A stretch of 64,000 nucleotides of DNA from Cellvibrio sp. KY-GH-1 (GTDB lineage: Bacteria; Pseudomonadota; Gammaproteobacteria; Pseudomonadales; Cellvibrionaceae). The translations under genes were made by a program, and so were the position numbers. The stretch lies in the NCBI RefSeq assembly GCF_008806975.1, contig NZ_CP031728.1:3121501-3185500 (forward strand), written 5' to 3'. Under the pieces are notes generated by a model. The model saw only the letters and a list, made by a program, of their open reading frames with translations, had not been told where the DNA came from and ran no database searches. Shown one piece after another: positions 10,488 to 20,881 of this stretch (positions are counted from its first letter, which is position 1; the number at the start of each line of letters is the position of its first letter).

Positions 10488-12707
10488 ATGCCTGAATCCC
10501 GCTTACTCGAACTAGCCCTGCCGGTGCCGTTAAGGCGCAACTTCGATTATTTACCACCCGTTGATTTTCCCGCCGAACAGCTCGACTCGCTGCAGGCTGG
10601 CATCTTGATTCGGGTTCCTTTTGGCCACCAGGAGTTAATCGGTGTGCTTATGGCGGTTAAGTCAGTTAGCTTTTACCAACCTGAAAAGCTACGCCCGGCG
10701 ATAACTGTTGTCGATCAGCAACCCGCTTTCTGCACAGAATTACTAGAGCTGTGCAGCTGGGCGGCTGACTACTACCAATCCCCACTGGGCGAAGTATTGC
10801 AGGCTGCATTGCCAGTGTTGTTGCGCCAGGGCGAGCCGGCGCGTATGCGCGGCGAGCCGGCATTTATGCTAACCACTGAAGGGAAAGGTCTGCCAGAAGG
10901 AGCGCTCAAGCGCTCCCCAAAGCAAGCCGCGCTCATCGCGGAACTACAAAAGTTTCCTTATTTACTCCGCCAGGATCTGGAGCAACTAGAGATTCCACGC
11001 AGCATCGCGATAACACTGATCGACAAGGGCTTGGTCAAAACGGAAGAGATACAGCCAACCCGTACCGAGCAACCACAAGCATTATTGAATGAGCAACCAC
11101 TTACTCTCAGCGATGAACAAGCATTCGCCTTGGTACAGATTGCTCCGGAGGGATTCAAAACCTATTTGCTCGATGGGGCCACTGGCAGCGGCAAAACCGA
11201 AATTTATCTGCAAGCCATTGAACACTGCCTCCAGAAGGGCAAACAGGCGCTGGTGTTAGTACCGGAGATAGGCCTGACCCCACAAACAATCCAGCGTTTC
11301 CAGCGACGTTTTGCCGTTCCAATTGCAGCCTTGCATTCAGGGCTAAATGATCGCGAGCGGTTGGATGCCTGGCTGCAAGCCCGCGCCGGCATTGCACGCA
11401 TTGTGATAGGAACCCGCTCGGCGCTATTCACCCCATTCGAGTCATTGGGCATTATCATTATTGATGAGGAGCACGATGGCTCCTTCAAACAGCAGGATGG
11501 CTTTCGCTATTCCGCGCGCGATCTGGCGGCGGTCCGCGCGCAGCGCCTGAATATCCCGCTTATTCTCGGTTCGGCAACACCGTCACTGGAAACCCTGCAC
11601 AACGCCGTGCAAGGTCGCTATCTGCATTTACAACTCAAAGCGCGCGCAGGTAGCGCCAAACCACCGGAAGTCCAATTACTGGATATTCGCGGCGAAATAC
11701 TCCACGACGGTTTCGCGCAAGCCAGTATCGACGCCATTGGCGAAACCCTGGAGCGCGGCAACCAGGTACTAGTATTCCTCAATCGTCGCGGCTACGCGCC
11801 TACACTGGAATGCCACGATTGTGGCTGGCTCGCCAACTGCAATTTTTGCGATGCACGCATGACCGTGCACCAAACCCCACGTCATTTACATTGCCATCAT
11901 TGCGATCATCAACGCGCTCTGCCGCGCCGCTGCCCGCAATGTAATTCCAGTCATTTGCAACCTATTGGACAAGGAACCGAGCGCAGTGAGTTAGCACTGC
12001 AGGAATTATTTCCCGAACAAAAAATTATTCGCGTGGATCGCGATTCCACGCGCAATAAAAACGCGATGCAAAAATTACTGGAGGATGTGCACAAAGGAGA
12101 ACCCTGTATTCTCATCGGCACCCAGATGCTGGCCAAAGGCCATCACTTTGCCGATGTAACTCTGGTAGTCATTCTTGATGCCGACGCCGGCTTATTCAGT
12201 ACCGATTTCCGCGGCCCCGAACGCATGGGTCAATTATTGATGCAAGTTGCCGGGCGCGCCGGGCGCGCCGAAAAACCGGGGCGAGTGGTATTACAAAGCC
12301 ATCACACCGATCACCCACTGGTACAAACGCTCGTTACACGCGGCTACCATGCCCTGGCCGAATTGATTTTACCCGAGCGTCAGGTCACTGGCTTGCCGCC
12401 CTATCGCCAACTGGTCCTGATCCGTGCGGAAAGCAAATTCCCCCAGAAAGCCACAGACTTTCTCGCCTTTGCTCGCCAGCAAGCAGAACTACTATTACCC
12501 GCCAACCCAGGCTTGAGCTACCTCGGCCCGTTGCCGGCATTTATGGAAAAACGCGGCGATCGCTTTCGCTATCAATTGCAAATCAACAGCGCACAGCGCA
12601 AACCGCTGCAGCAATTGCTGGCTGAATTGGCGATGAAACTCGAAGGCAGTCCGCTCGCCAAAGCCGTGCGCTGGTCGATTGATGTCGACCCGCAAGAAAT
12701 GGGCTAA
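10488..12707 (+). CDS. priA: Primosomal replication restart helicase PriA
   Basis: 3'-5' DNA helicase that reloads the replisome at stalled forks. 739 residues: N-terminal 3' DNA-binding domain (LALPVPLRRNFDYLPP), Walker A GATGSGKTE near residue 230, DEEH box in IIIDEEHDGSFKQQDG, and the cysteine-rich zinc region with CHDCGWLANCNFCDA, CHHCDH and CPQC between about residues 445 and 490, then helicase motifs V/VI (GTQMLAKGHHF, QVAGRAGRA). Divergent from rpmE. Very confident. Confidence 0.97.
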   Translation: MPESRLLELALPVPLRRNFDYLPPVDFPAEQLDSLQAGILIRVPFGHQELIGVLMAVKSVSFYQPEKLRPAITVVDQQPAFCTELLELCSWAADYYQSPLGEVLQAALPVLLRQGEPARMRGEPAFMLTTEGKGLPEGALKRSPKQAALIAELQKFPYLLRQDLEQLEIPRSIAITLIDKGLVKTEEIQPTRTEQPQALLNEQPLTLSDEQAFALVQIAPEGFKTYLLDGATGSGKTEIYLQAIEHCLQKGKQALVLVPEIGLTPQTIQRFQRRFAVPIAALHSGLNDRERLDAWLQARAGIARIVIGTRSALFTPFESLGIIIIDEEHDGSFKQQDGFRYSARDLAAVRAQRLNIPLILGSATPSLETLHNAVQGRYLHLQLKARAGSAKPPEVQLLDIRGEILHDGFAQASIDAIGETLERGNQVLVFLNRRGYAPTLECHDCGWLANCNFCDARMTVHQTPRHLHCHHCDHQRALPRRCPQCNSSHLQPIGQGTERSELALQELFPEQKIIRVDRDSTRNKNAMQKLLEDVHKGEPCILIGTQMLAKGHHFADVTLVVILDADAGLFSTDFRGPERMGQLLMQVAGRAGRAEKPGRVVLQSHHTDHPLVQTLVTRGYHALAELILPERQVTGLPPYRQLVLIRAESKFPQKATDFLAFARQQAELLLPANPGLSYLGPLPAFMEKRGDRFRYQLQINSAQRKPLQQLLAELAMKLEGSPLAKAVRWSIDVDPQEMG

Positions 12708-12790
12708 TACGCCTGATTTAGTGACGACTCCTGACATTCCCTTTACAATCGCGCCCTTGTTTTCACCACTAGATGATATAAACCAGCTCC

Positions 12791-13342
12791 ATGAGTAGAG
12801 ATTTCGCCAAAAAAGGCCGCGCACCGGCAAAACGCAACAGCGGCAACGCCAGCGGCCAAACACCCGCTTGGCTGTGGTTTATTGCCGGTTTGGTCATGGG
12901 CGCGTTTGCGGCGAGCTATTACTTTATTAAAAACCCGGTTGCCGCACCGGCCCCCAAGGAAGATCCAAAACCCAAGGTCACTGAAAACAAAACACCAAAG
13001 CCGCGCTTTGACTTTTATAAGTTATTGCAAGAAAGCGAAACCATTGTGCCCGCCAGTGAAGCCGCTGGTGAAGAAAAACCGGCACAACAGGAGGCCGGCG
13101 TCGAGTATCTGATCCAGGTGGGCTCATTCCCCAAAGCGGAAGATGCAGATAAGTTGCGCGCGCAGTTGATCCTGTTGAACCTGGATGCGGGTATTGAAAA
13201 AGTAGAAATCCGCAAAGGCGAGATATGGCATCGCGTGGTGGTTGGCCCCTTCGATAACCAGAATGCCTTGACCAGCGCCCGTTCACAGCTGGTAAAAAAT
13301 GAGTACAACGCGTTAGTACTCAAGCGCGCCAAAGCCAAATAA
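12791..13342 (+). CDS. ftsN: FtsN-like SPOR-domain cell division protein
   Basis: 183 residues: basic cytoplasmic tail (SRDFAKKGRAPAKR), one membrane helix (about 28-47, AWLWFIAGLVMGAFAASYYF), a linker rich in Pro and Lys, and a C-terminal SPOR domain from about residue 105 (VEYLIQVGSFPKAEDADKL to ALVLKRAK) that binds denuded septal peptidoglycan. The position between priA and hslV matches ftsN in Pseudomonas-like genomes. FtsN is likely, although any SPOR protein would look similar. Confidence 0.85.
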   Translation: MSRDFAKKGRAPAKRNSGNASGQTPAWLWFIAGLVMGAFAASYYFIKNPVAAPAPKEDPKPKVTENKTPKPRFDFYKLLQESETIVPASEAAGEEKPAQQEAGVEYLIQVGSFPKAEDADKLRAQLILLNLDAGIEKVEIRKGEIWHRVVVGPFDNQNALTSARSQLVKNEYNALVLKRAKAK

Positions 13343-13473
13343 TCAGCTCCCCTATTTCCCCCCAAAGGCACTGCTTGAAAAAGCCGTGCCCATCCCCATT
13401 TCGATAATTCCTGTTGCGATACCGCACAGCACATGCTTCACATGTGGTTGAATTTTTCTTTAAAGGAAGTCCT

Positions 13474-13998
13474 GTGACTACGATTCTCTCTGTTCGCCGC
13501 GAAGGTCAGGTGGTAATTGGTGGCGACGGCCAGGTATCTCTTGGCAATACCGTCATGAAAGGCAATGCGCGCAAAGTCCGCCGCCTGTATAAAAATCAGG
13601 TCCTCGCGGGATTCGCGGGTGGCACTGCCGATGCGTTTACGTTATTCGAGCGCTTTGAGGCCAAGCTCGAAGCCCACAATGGCCAATTGACGCGTGCTGC
13701 CGTCGAACTCGCCAAAGACTGGCGAACAGATCGCAACCTGCGCCGTTTGGAGGCGCTGCTGGCAGTCGCCGATAAAGAAGCTTCATTAATCATTACCGGC
13801 AACGGCGATGTAATCCAACCCGAAGACGATTTGATTGCAATCGGGTCAGGCGGCAATTACGCGCAAGCTGCCGCGCGCGCGCTGCTGGAAAATACTTCGC
13901 TGGATGCGCGCAGCATTGTGGAAAAAGGTTTGAAAATCGCTGGTGATATTTGTGTATTCACCAACCAGAATCACACCATCGAAGTTCTCGATTATTAA
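13474..13998 (+). CDS. hslV: ATP-dependent protease subunit HslV (ClpQ)
   Basis: Proteolytic subunit of the HslVU complex. I choose the GTG at 13474, preceded by AAAGGAAG, because HslV must expose Thr2 as its N-terminal nucleophile and this start gives M-T-T-I-L-S-V-R-R; the longer ATG frame from 13414 would bury it. 174 residues, the family length. Motifs [14 protein letters not shown] and [15 protein letters not shown] are typical. hslU follows after a palindromic insertion-like element. Confidence 0.97.
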   Translation: MTTILSVRREGQVVIGGDGQVSLGNTVMKGNARKVRRLYKNQVLAGFAGGTADAFTLFERFEAKLEAHNGQLTRAAVELAKDWRTDRNLRRLEALLAVADKEASLIITGNGDVIQPEDDLIAIGSGGNYAQAAARALLENTSLDARSIVEKGLKIAGDICVFTNQNHTIEVLDY

Positions 13999-14019
13999 TT
14001 TGATCTTAATTAGCCCGCC

Positions 14020-14123
14020 GTTTTGACCGTTTATCTAGTGCGGACACGCCGTAAATACCTCCCTGTAGGCTTGTCGTCGACATCCATGTCTCCGACAGTC
14101 CGCACTAGATAAACGGTCAAAAC
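14020..14123. repeat. 26-bp perfect inverted repeat element between hslV and hslU
   Basis: Arms at 14020-14045 and 14098-14123 (GTTTTGACCGTTTATCTAG and onward) are exact reverse complements. They enclose 52 bases containing a CCTCCCTGTAGG motif and a second small GTCG/CGAC dyad. No coding potential. It resembles a MITE or REP-type palindromic mobile element; in the transcript it would form a very stable hairpin between two co-expressed genes. No clear target duplication was seen. Confidence 0.8.
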
Positions 14124-14159
14124 AGCTACTTTTGCACCAAGAAATCAAAAGAGTTTTTT

Positions 14160-15482
14160 ATGTCTTCTATGACCCCGCGCGAAATCGTGCACGAATTGGA
14201 TAAACATATTGTCGGCCAGCAAAACGCCAAACGTGCGGTTGCCATTGCCCTGCGCAATCGCTGGCGCCGCATGCAAGTCGCCGCCGACATGCGCAATGAA
14301 ATTACACCAAAAAATATTTTAATGATCGGCCCAACCGGTGTGGGCAAAACTGAAATTGCACGTCGCTTGGCAAAACTAGCCAACGCTCCCTTTATTAAAG
14401 TCGAAGCCACCAAATTTACCGAAGTAGGTTATGTTGGTCGCGACGTGGAATCCATTATTCGCGATCTGGTCGACGTCGCTATAAAAATGCGTCGCGAACA
14501 AGCGGTTAAAGCCGTGCAACATCGCGCCGCCGAAGCGGCGGAAGATCGCATTCTGGATGCACTGCTCCCTCCCGCGCGCGACTTATCGGCAGAAGAAAGT
14601 AAACACGAATCAGGCACCCGCCAAATCTTTCGCAAAAAATTGCGCGAAGGTGACCTCGACGATAAAGAAATTGAAATTGATCTCGCCGCAACCCCCGTTG
14701 GAGTTGAAATCATGGCCCCACCGGGCATGGAGGAAATGACCAACCAATTGCAGAGCATGTTTTCATCGCTAGGGCGCGATAAAACTAAAAAAACCAAAAT
14801 CACTGTGAAAAAGGCCTTCAAGCAATTGCAGGACGAAGAGGCGGCGAAATTGGTGAGCGAAGAGGATATCAAAGCCCAAGCCATCGAAGCGGCCGAGCAA
14901 AACGGCATTGTGTTTATTGATGAGATCGACAAAGTTGCCCGACGCGGTAATGTAAGCGGTGCCGATGTTTCGCGCGAAGGTGTGCAACGTGATTTGCTGC
15001 CACTAATTGAAGGCTGCACCGTCTCCACCAAGCACGGCATGATTAAAACTGATCACATTTTGTTTATCACCTCCGGCGCTTTCCATTTAAGTAAACCATC
15101 CGATTTGATTCCAGAATTGCAAGGCCGCCTGCCCATTCGCGTGGAGCTGCAAGCACTAACGCCGGGTGATTTTGAACGCATCCTCACCGAGCCCAAAGCA
15201 TCGCTCACCGAACAGCAGCAAGCACTGCTTAAAACCGAAGGCGTGGACATTTCCTTTACCAAAGACGGTATTCGCCGCATCGCCGAAACCGCATTTGAAG
15301 TAAATGAGCGCACCGAAAATATCGGCGCACGCCGCTTGCATACGATTTTGGAGCGTTTGCTGGAAGACGTTTCTTTCGATGCGGGCAATGGCAACAACTC
15401 AGTAGAAATCAATGCAGATTATGTTGAGAAGCACTTGGGTGAGCTGGCCAAAAACGAAGACTTGAGCCGGTATATCCTCTAA
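14160..15482 (+). CDS. hslU: ATP-dependent protease ATPase subunit HslU (ClpY)
   Basis: AAA+ unfoldase partner of HslV. 440 residues: [17 protein letters not shown] at the N-terminus, Walker [10 protein letters not shown] near residue 60, pore motif GYVGRDVES near residue 90, the intermediate domain (about 110-230), Walker [11 protein letters not shown] near residue 250, and the C-terminal ...LSRYIL end that docks into HslV. Very confident. Confidence 0.98.
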   Translation: MSSMTPREIVHELDKHIVGQQNAKRAVAIALRNRWRRMQVAADMRNEITPKNILMIGPTGVGKTEIARRLAKLANAPFIKVEATKFTEVGYVGRDVESIIRDLVDVAIKMRREQAVKAVQHRAAEAAEDRILDALLPPARDLSAEESKHESGTRQIFRKKLREGDLDDKEIEIDLAATPVGVEIMAPPGMEEMTNQLQSMFSSLGRDKTKKTKITVKKAFKQLQDEEAAKLVSEEDIKAQAIEAAEQNGIVFIDEIDKVARRGNVSGADVSREGVQRDLLPLIEGCTVSTKHGMIKTDHILFITSGAFHLSKPSDLIPELQGRLPIRVELQALTPGDFERILTEPKASLTEQQQALLKTEGVDISFTKDGIRRIAETAFEVNERTENIGARRLHTILERLLEDVSFDAGNGNNSVEINADYVEKHLGELAKNEDLSRYIL

Positions 15483-15880
15483 TGACCATCCAAGGCGACA
15501 ACAACAAAACACCCAGCAAAATCAAGTTGCATAAACAATCGCAACAGCTTGAGCTGCACTTTGACGGCGAGCAATTTTTATTGCCCGCCGAATTTCTACG
15601 CGTTCACTCGCCCAGTGCCGAAGTCAAAGGTCATGGCCCTGGGCAAGAAGTGCTGCAATTTGGAAAAAAGGACGTCGCAATTAACGGTATTGAGCGCGCT
15701 GGAAACTACGCGCTCAAACTCATTTTTAGTGATGGCCACGACAGCGGCATTTTTACGTGGAGTTACTTTTACGACCTGGGAAAAAATCAGACGCAGCTGT
15801 GGAGTGAATACTTGCAAAAGTTACACGCCGCCGGCAAAAGCCGCGAGAAAGATACCAGCGTCGTGAAATTTATTAACTAG
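15482..15880 (+). CDS. DUF971 (GBBH-like N-terminal) protein
   Basis: 132-residue protein of the DUF971/gamma-butyrobetaine-hydroxylase-like N-terminal family; typical strings are LPAEFLRVHSPSAEV, FGKKDVAINGIERAGNYALKL and SGIFTWSYFYDLG. The ATG overlaps the hslU stop (TAATG), and linkage to hslVU is common in gammaproteobacteria. Molecular role unknown. Confidence 0.9.
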   Translation: MTIQGDNNKTPSKIKLHKQSQQLELHFDGEQFLLPAEFLRVHSPSAEVKGHGPGQEVLQFGKKDVAINGIERAGNYALKLIFSDGHDSGIFTWSYFYDLGKNQTQLWSEYLQKLHAAGKSREKDTSVVKFIN

Positions 15881-15894
15881 CAATCATCCACTAC

Positions 15895-16719
15895 TTATTC
15901 CACACCACTCCAGCTCACCACACCGGTGTAAGCCGTTGCCAAAATCACCAAGCCAAAAGCGATACGGTACCAGGCAAAAATTTCATAGGTGTGGTTAGCC
16001 ACAAAACGTACCAGCGTTCTCACTGCCAGCCATGCGGCAAAAAAGGCGGTGATAAATCCTGCAGCAAACATAGGCAAGTCACTGGCGTGCAATAAATCGC
16101 GGTGTTTATAGATGTCGTAAAAGGTTGCCGCGAACATCGTGGGCACGGCGAGAAAAAACGAAAACTCAGCCGCGACCTTGCGATCCAGCCCAATAAATAA
16201 GCCGCCGATAATCGTTGCCCCTGAACGCGATGTGCCTGGCACCATAGACACCACCTGAAACAAGCCGACTTTTAACGCATCTTTCCAGCTCAAATCATCC
16301 ACATTATGAACACGAACTTGATGGGTACGACGCTCCGCCCAAAGAATTATAATGCCACCTAGAATCAACATGGTGGCCACACTCAAGGGGTTAAACAAAT
16401 AAGTTTTGATTATTGAAATAAACAGCACACCAAAAAACGCGGCGGGCAAGAAAGCAATCAATAGATTGGCGATGAAACGCTGGGCTTTGGTATCGCTGAA
16501 CATGCCCAAAGCAACTCCAATAAATTTCTGTCGGTACTCCACCACTACCGCAAGGATGGCACCTAACTGAATTGCAATTTCAAATACGCGCCCATCGTTG
16601 TGAAAATTAATCAGGTCCGCCACCACAATCAAATGCCCGGTACTGGAGATAGGCAGGAATTCAGTAAGACCCTCTACCAGCCCCAATACAATTGCTTTAA
16701 TAATCAGTAAAAAGTCCAC
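15895..16719 (-). CDS. uppP: Undecaprenyl-diphosphate phosphatase UppP/BacA
   Basis: Integral membrane enzyme that dephosphorylates undecaprenyl pyrophosphate to recycle the lipid carrier. I start at GTG 16719 (GGGAG seven bases upstream; [21 protein letters not shown]), giving 274 residues. Signatures: [15 protein letters not shown] near residue 17 and [15 protein letters not shown] near residue 165. Convergent with the DUF971 gene. Confidence 0.96.
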   Translation of the reverse strand: MDFLLIIKAIVLGLVEGLTEFLPISSTGHLIVVADLINFHNDGRVFEIAIQLGAILAVVVEYRQKFIGVALGMFSDTKAQRFIANLLIAFLPAAFFGVLFISIIKTYLFNPLSVATMLILGGIIILWAERRTHQVRVHNVDDLSWKDALKVGLFQVVSMVPGTSRSGATIIGGLFIGLDRKVAAEFSFFLAVPTMFAATFYDIYKHRDLLHASDLPMFAAGFITAFFAAWLAVRTLVRFVANHTYEIFAWYRIAFGLVILATAYTGVVSWSGVE

Positions 16720-16846
16720 CGTCAGCTCCCGGATGAAGAAATCGCGGCGCAGTCTGCGCCAGTTCCACAAGGTTTGCAAACTCTGTGCCCATAAGTTGGG
16801 CACTAGTGAGTTATAATTCTTTCCACCATCTCCGGAGGACAGCTTT

Positions 16847-17392
16847 ATGAAGTCAGCACTTTCTCGTTTACTGGCAATCGCGACCGTGATGTTACTCAGT
16901 GCCTGTGCCCAAATACGCTATGGCGATGATTTTAAATCCGGCACCGACTTCAATAACCTAAAAACCTATCAATGGCGCAGCACCGCGGTTGATATTGGCG
17001 GAATTGATAAAAGTTTGCTGCAACAACTGGCGGACGCGCAACTGCTCGCACAAGGTTTTACCCCGAGTGATTCGGCACCGGATGTACTGCTGGATCTGCA
17101 AGTTTTTTCGCGCGTTAGCAGTGGCGGCAATACCAGTATCGGAATCGGTATAGGCATGCCGATGGGACGACACGGCAGCATTGGACTGGGGACCGGAACA
17201 TTGCTGGGGCAAGGAAAACAGGAAGGCGTAATAGTGGTAGACATCACTCAGGCTAAATCCAATACCCTGATTTGGCGAGGTACCGCCGAAGGAATCCCGC
17301 TAATTAATTTTTCCCTCAAGGCAGAAAATAAATTGCGTGAAACTTTTACGCAATTATTGCAACAGTTTCCTCCGCAAACTGCCGCCAAGTAA
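16847..17392 (+). CDS. DUF4136 lipoprotein
   Basis: 181 residues; lipoprotein signal with lipobox LSAC at about residues 17-20 ([10 protein letters not shown] after cleavage). The rest fits DUF4136: early YQW motif, a Gly-rich central stretch ([19 protein letters not shown]), and a C-terminal WRGTAEG. An SD (GGAGGACAGCTTT) precedes the ATG. Periplasmic or outer-membrane anchored, function unknown. Confidence 0.85.
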   Translation: MKSALSRLLAIATVMLLSACAQIRYGDDFKSGTDFNNLKTYQWRSTAVDIGGIDKSLLQQLADAQLLAQGFTPSDSAPDVLLDLQVFSRVSSGGNTSIGIGIGMPMGRHGSIGLGTGTLLGQGKQEGVIVVDITQAKSNTLIWRGTAEGIPLINFSLKAENKLRETFTQLLQQFPPQTAAK

Positions 17393-17492
17393 TTTAACTA
17401 ACATCTATTTTTAGTAGTTTACTGTGGGCTCCACTAGGGCTCACGTTAATTGCATTTCCGTCGATGCCATTGGTCCAGTCAGAGTGATGCCC

Positions 17493-18428
17493 ATGTCTAG
17501 CCCGCCCCCCTCTCGCCTTTCTGCCGAAGGCATTTTTTTATTAATTGGTATGGCTATTGGCTGGGGTATTAATTGGCCTATCATGAAATTTATTCTGCAG
17601 GAAATTCCACCGCTGAGTTTTCGCGGGTTTTGTTTGTTCCTGGGAGGATTGGGAATTCTTGGACTGGCGCGAGCATCCGGTCTCAGGTTGCAAATTCCGA
17701 GCGGCTACGTGCAAAAGGTGATGTGGGTTTGCGCCTTCAATATTATTGGTTGGAACATTCTGGCCACGTACGGTTTGAGCTTGTTGCCTGCCGGGCGCTC
17801 TGCACTATTGGGTTACACCATGCCCATTTGGGCAGTATTACTTTCAGTATGGATACTCAAGGATAAATTTACCCCGCGTGTTAGCGTTGCTCTGCTGCTA
17901 GGCAGCGGTGGGGTATTGGCATTGCTCAGCGAAACGTTATTGAGCTGGTTCGGTGGACCGATTAATTACGACTTGTTTATAGGTGCCGTATTTATGGTTG
18001 TGGCCGCCTGGAGCTGGGGCGCGGGCACGGTGATGATGAAGCGCTGGCAAATCCCGATGCACAGCGTAGCGTTGACCGGTTGGCTGTTATTGCTGGCAAG
18101 CATTCCTATTTTGATCGCCGCAGTGTTTATTGATGGTGCGCCACAAAAAATACCCTCGACGCTGGTGCTATGGGGCGTGGTTTACAATGTATTTATTGCT
18201 TTTATGTTTTGTTATTGGGCTTGGGTTCGTTTGGTTAGCCTGGTTCCGGTAAGCGTGTCTTCGCTTTCATCACTGATCACACCATTGATTGGCGTTATTT
18301 CTGGAATTTTATTATTGGGTGAGAAACCCGGCTGGCCGGAAATCAGCGCCACCTTATTAATTCTTGGCGCTGTGGCCGTAGTCAACTCGGGGGCAAAACC
18401 AACTCAAACCTCTACCGGTAAAGAATGA
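17493..18428 (+). CDS. EamA/DMT-family transporter
   Basis: Drug/metabolite transporter family with about ten hydrophobic helices in two EamA halves (WGINWPIMKFILQEIPPLSFRG at the first half; LVSLVPVSVSSLSSLITPLIGV in the second). Starts are ambiguous: ATGs at 17487 and 17493 with AGAG just before, or 17424 with a non-family N-terminal extension. Substrate unknown. Its 3' end overlaps convergent sfsA by 25 bases. Confidence 0.88.
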   Translation: MSSPPPSRLSAEGIFLLIGMAIGWGINWPIMKFILQEIPPLSFRGFCLFLGGLGILGLARASGLRLQIPSGYVQKVMWVCAFNIIGWNILATYGLSLLPAGRSALLGYTMPIWAVLLSVWILKDKFTPRVSVALLLGSGGVLALLSETLLSWFGGPINYDLFIGAVFMVVAAWSWGAGTVMMKRWQIPMHSVALTGWLLLLASIPILIAAVFIDGAPQKIPSTLVLWGVVYNVFIAFMFCYWAWVRLVSLVPVSVSSLSSLITPLIGVISGILLLGEKPGWPEISATLLILGAVAVVNSGAKPTQTSTGKE

Positions 18429-19114
18429 GCCAATGCGATGAGATTTTTATGCGGCAGAATTTCTGCCGCATAGGCTATTACCTCCACACCAGCCACCTTT
18501 GCCTGACGTAAAGTAGCACCGTATAACTGATCAATATGGCCGGCGGGTTTCACCGATTTGATACCCGTGTGCTGGACGCAGAAAAATAATACTGACCTAT
18601 GCCCCTGCTTCACCATCGCTATCAACTCGCGCAAATGTTTACTGCCGCGCTCGCTAACCGCATCAGGAAAAAATCCTTCGCCTTCCGCCTCCATCAAGGT
18701 CACATTTTTTACCTCCACATAACACTGACGCGCATCATCCGGATTTTCGCTCAACAAGAAATCAATTCGCGATTTTTCCCGACCGTATACCTGCTCACGT
18801 TTCAGTAACGCATAGCCGTGTAATTCTGCAATTACACCCGCAGCAATTGCCGCCCCCACCAACTCATTGGCGCGCGCAGTATTGATCCCCGCCAGATGAT
18901 TGCCCGGTGTGGTAACCAATTCCAGAGTTTGGGGATACTTGCGGGTTTTGCTCTCGCTCACCGAGTACCAGCAAGGGCTTTCGGGCAGCACACAATTTTT
19001 CATCGAACCGGTGTTGGGGCAGTGAATGGTTAGCTCGCCGCCATCCGCAAGGCGGATATCCGCCAGAAATCGTTTATAACGGCGGAGCAATATTGCTGGA
19101 TACAACTGGGACAT
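18404..19114 (-). CDS. sfsA: Sugar fermentation stimulation protein homologue SfsA
   Basis: 236 residues from the ATG at 19114 (MSQLYPAILLRRYKRFLADI). Family motifs: HCPNTGSM, RANELV, SRIDFLL, CYVEVKNVTL, FPDAVSERGSKHL. SfsA has a nuclease-like fold and is a putative nucleic-acid-binding protein; its cellular role is unsettled. Adjacent to dksA as in Pseudomonas and E. coli. Confidence 0.95.
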   Translation of the reverse strand: MSQLYPAILLRRYKRFLADIRLADGGELTIHCPNTGSMKNCVLPESPCWYSVSESKTRKYPQTLELVTTPGNHLAGINTARANELVGAAIAAGVIAELHGYALLKREQVYGREKSRIDFLLSENPDDARQCYVEVKNVTLMEAEGEGFFPDAVSERGSKHLRELIAMVKQGHRSVLFFCVQHTGIKSVKPAGHIDQLYGATLRQAKVAGVEVIAYAAEILPHKNLIALAHSLPVEV

Positions 19115-19391
19115 AAACGGAACTTCGATGCTGAAAGCCAAGTGATGAACTAATGATAAATGACAAATTAACGACAAATTGAACCACAAACGCGCCATTT
19201 TGGGGCTATAGTTTTTGCTTGGGGTCGATTGGCAGCAGGTTCCAGAAACACTCGGGTAATCCATTGAGTGACGAGCAAAAAACGCTAGCACTCCTATATG
19301 TTATCTGATAGCTTGCTCCCCCTTCTAATTCTGCCTACCTAATAAAGGCAGTGAATGACGATCCAGGAAGTCCTACGAGGCGCTAACCACT

Positions 19392-19835
19392 ATGGCGAAA
19401 AAATCACCCTCTACTGAAACCTTCGCGCTACGCCCTTTTACTCCCTACGTGGAGAAAAAAGGCGAAGAGTACATGAACGATAGCCAGAAGCTGCATTTCC
19501 GTAATCTGCTGCTCAACTGGCGTTCAGAGCTGATGGAAGAAGTAGACCGCACCGTGAGCCACATGAAAGATGAAGCGGCTAACTTCCCAGACCCAGCTGA
19601 CCGTGCCAGCCAGGAGGAAGAATTCAGCCTGGAACTGCGCACCCGCGACCGCGAGCGCAAGCTGATCAAGAAAATTGATAGCACGTTGGAGCTGATCGAA
19701 AACAACGATTACGGTTACTGTGATGCCTGCGGTGTTGAGATTGGCATCCGTCGCCTGGAAGCTCGCCCAACCGCGACCCTCTGCGTTGATTGCAAGACCC
19801 TCGCAGAAATCAAAGAAAAACAAATCGGCGGCTAA
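19392..19835 (+). CDS. dksA: RNA polymerase-binding transcription factor DksA
   Basis: Secondary-channel RNA polymerase regulator acting with ppGpp. 147 residues: coiled-coil with the tip acidic/alanine segment PDPADRASQEEE, then the zinc finger with CDACGVEIG and CVDC. Length and order match the Pseudomonas/E. coli form rather than the zinc-free DksA2. Very confident. Confidence 0.98.
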   Translation: MAKKSPSTETFALRPFTPYVEKKGEEYMNDSQKLHFRNLLLNWRSELMEEVDRTVSHMKDEAANFPDPADRASQEEEFSLELRTRDRERKLIKKIDSTLELIENNDYGYCDACGVEIGIRRLEARPTATLCVDCKTLAEIKEKQIGG

Positions 19836-19873
19836 TCCGCCGACCTCGAGGTGGGTGCGCCCACCTCATCGCT

Positions 19874-20812
19874 ATGCCCTTCGCTATCGCCATCACCAAA
19901 GCACCAATTCCCTATATCGGCAGATTTGCCCCATCGCCTTCTGGCCCATTACATTTCGGCTCGCTAGTCACTGCACTCGCCAGTTACCTGGATGCTAAAG
20001 CCCATGGCGGACAATGGCTGGTACGCATGGAAGATCTTGACCCGCCGCGCGAACAGCCGGGCGCAGCAACTGCCATCCTGCACTGCCTTGAGGGGCATGG
20101 GCTGAATTGGGATGGCGAGGTTATCTACCAAAGCCAGCGGCACCAAGCCTATCAGGATTGCCTGGAAAGCCTGGTCAGCCGCCACTGGGTCTACCCCTGC
20201 GGTTGCTCGCGCCAGGATCTTGCCAGTATGGGCGGCATCTACAACGGCCACTGCCGCAATCACCCAGTCAATCTGGCCCAACCCTATTCATTGCGCCTCA
20301 AACTGTACGATATTGAGGGCTATGCCAGCGCCGATGAAATTCACTTCCATGACCTGATTCAGGGCCCTCAAGCACAAAACCTGCGCACTCAGGCGGGTGA
20401 CCAAATTGTGAAACGACGCGATGGTTTTTATGCCTATCAACTCGCCGTAGTCGTTGATGACATTGTCCAAGGAATTACCCATGTGATTCGCGGTGCCGAT
20501 TTGCTCGAAGTCACTGGCCGCCAACTTTTCTTCTTTGAATTACTGGGCGCGGGGCGCCCCGCCTTTGGCCATGTACCCTTGGCAGTGCAGGAAAACGGCC
20601 AGAAGCTGAGTAAGCAAAATCACGCTCGCGCAATCGACGTCAATGCCGCAAGCAGGAACCTGTGGCGTGGTCTAAAGTTTTTAGGGCAAAATCCGCCCGC
20701 CGATTTGGCGGATGTTTCAACCAGCGAAATTCTGGACTGGGGATTGCATTACTGGCACAGAAACAAAATCAAGGGCCTCAGCCACCTATACTTGGATAAC
20801 GACTGGTCGTAG
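19874..20812 (+). CDS. gluQ: Glutamyl-Q tRNA(Asp) synthetase
   Basis: Truncated GluRS paralogue that glutamylates queuosine in tRNA-Asp. From ATG 19874 (MPFAIAITKAP) it has 312 residues. Class I signatures: GRFAPSPSGPLHFGSL (HIGH-like) near residue 15 and KLSKQN (KMSK-like); a zinc-binding CGCSRQ...GHC region lies near residue 115. It lacks the anticodon domain, as expected. Between dksA and gluQ lie two GC-rich hairpins (about 19826-19867) without a T run, plausible attenuation signals. Confidence 0.95.
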   Translation: MPFAIAITKAPIPYIGRFAPSPSGPLHFGSLVTALASYLDAKAHGGQWLVRMEDLDPPREQPGAATAILHCLEGHGLNWDGEVIYQSQRHQAYQDCLESLVSRHWVYPCGCSRQDLASMGGIYNGHCRNHPVNLAQPYSLRLKLYDIEGYASADEIHFHDLIQGPQAQNLRTQAGDQIVKRRDGFYAYQLAVVVDDIVQGITHVIRGADLLEVTGRQLFFFELLGAGRPAFGHVPLAVQENGQKLSKQNHARAIDVNAASRNLWRGLKFLGQNPPADLADVSTSEILDWGLHYWHRNKIKGLSHLYLDNDWS

Positions 20813-20881
20813 ATCAAGCTCAGGCCGAAAACAATAACATCAATCTGGCTGCCCTCTCGCGCCACTTTGGACCTCTAAATC

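Noticed and set aside
14429..15040. 203-residue minus-strand open frame inside hslU
   Set aside because: Serine-rich antisense frame of a highly conserved AAA+ gene; no family features.
16719..16803. Longer uppP start at 16803
   Set aside because: The 28 added residues do not match UppP; GTG at 16719 has a good ribosome site and gives family length.
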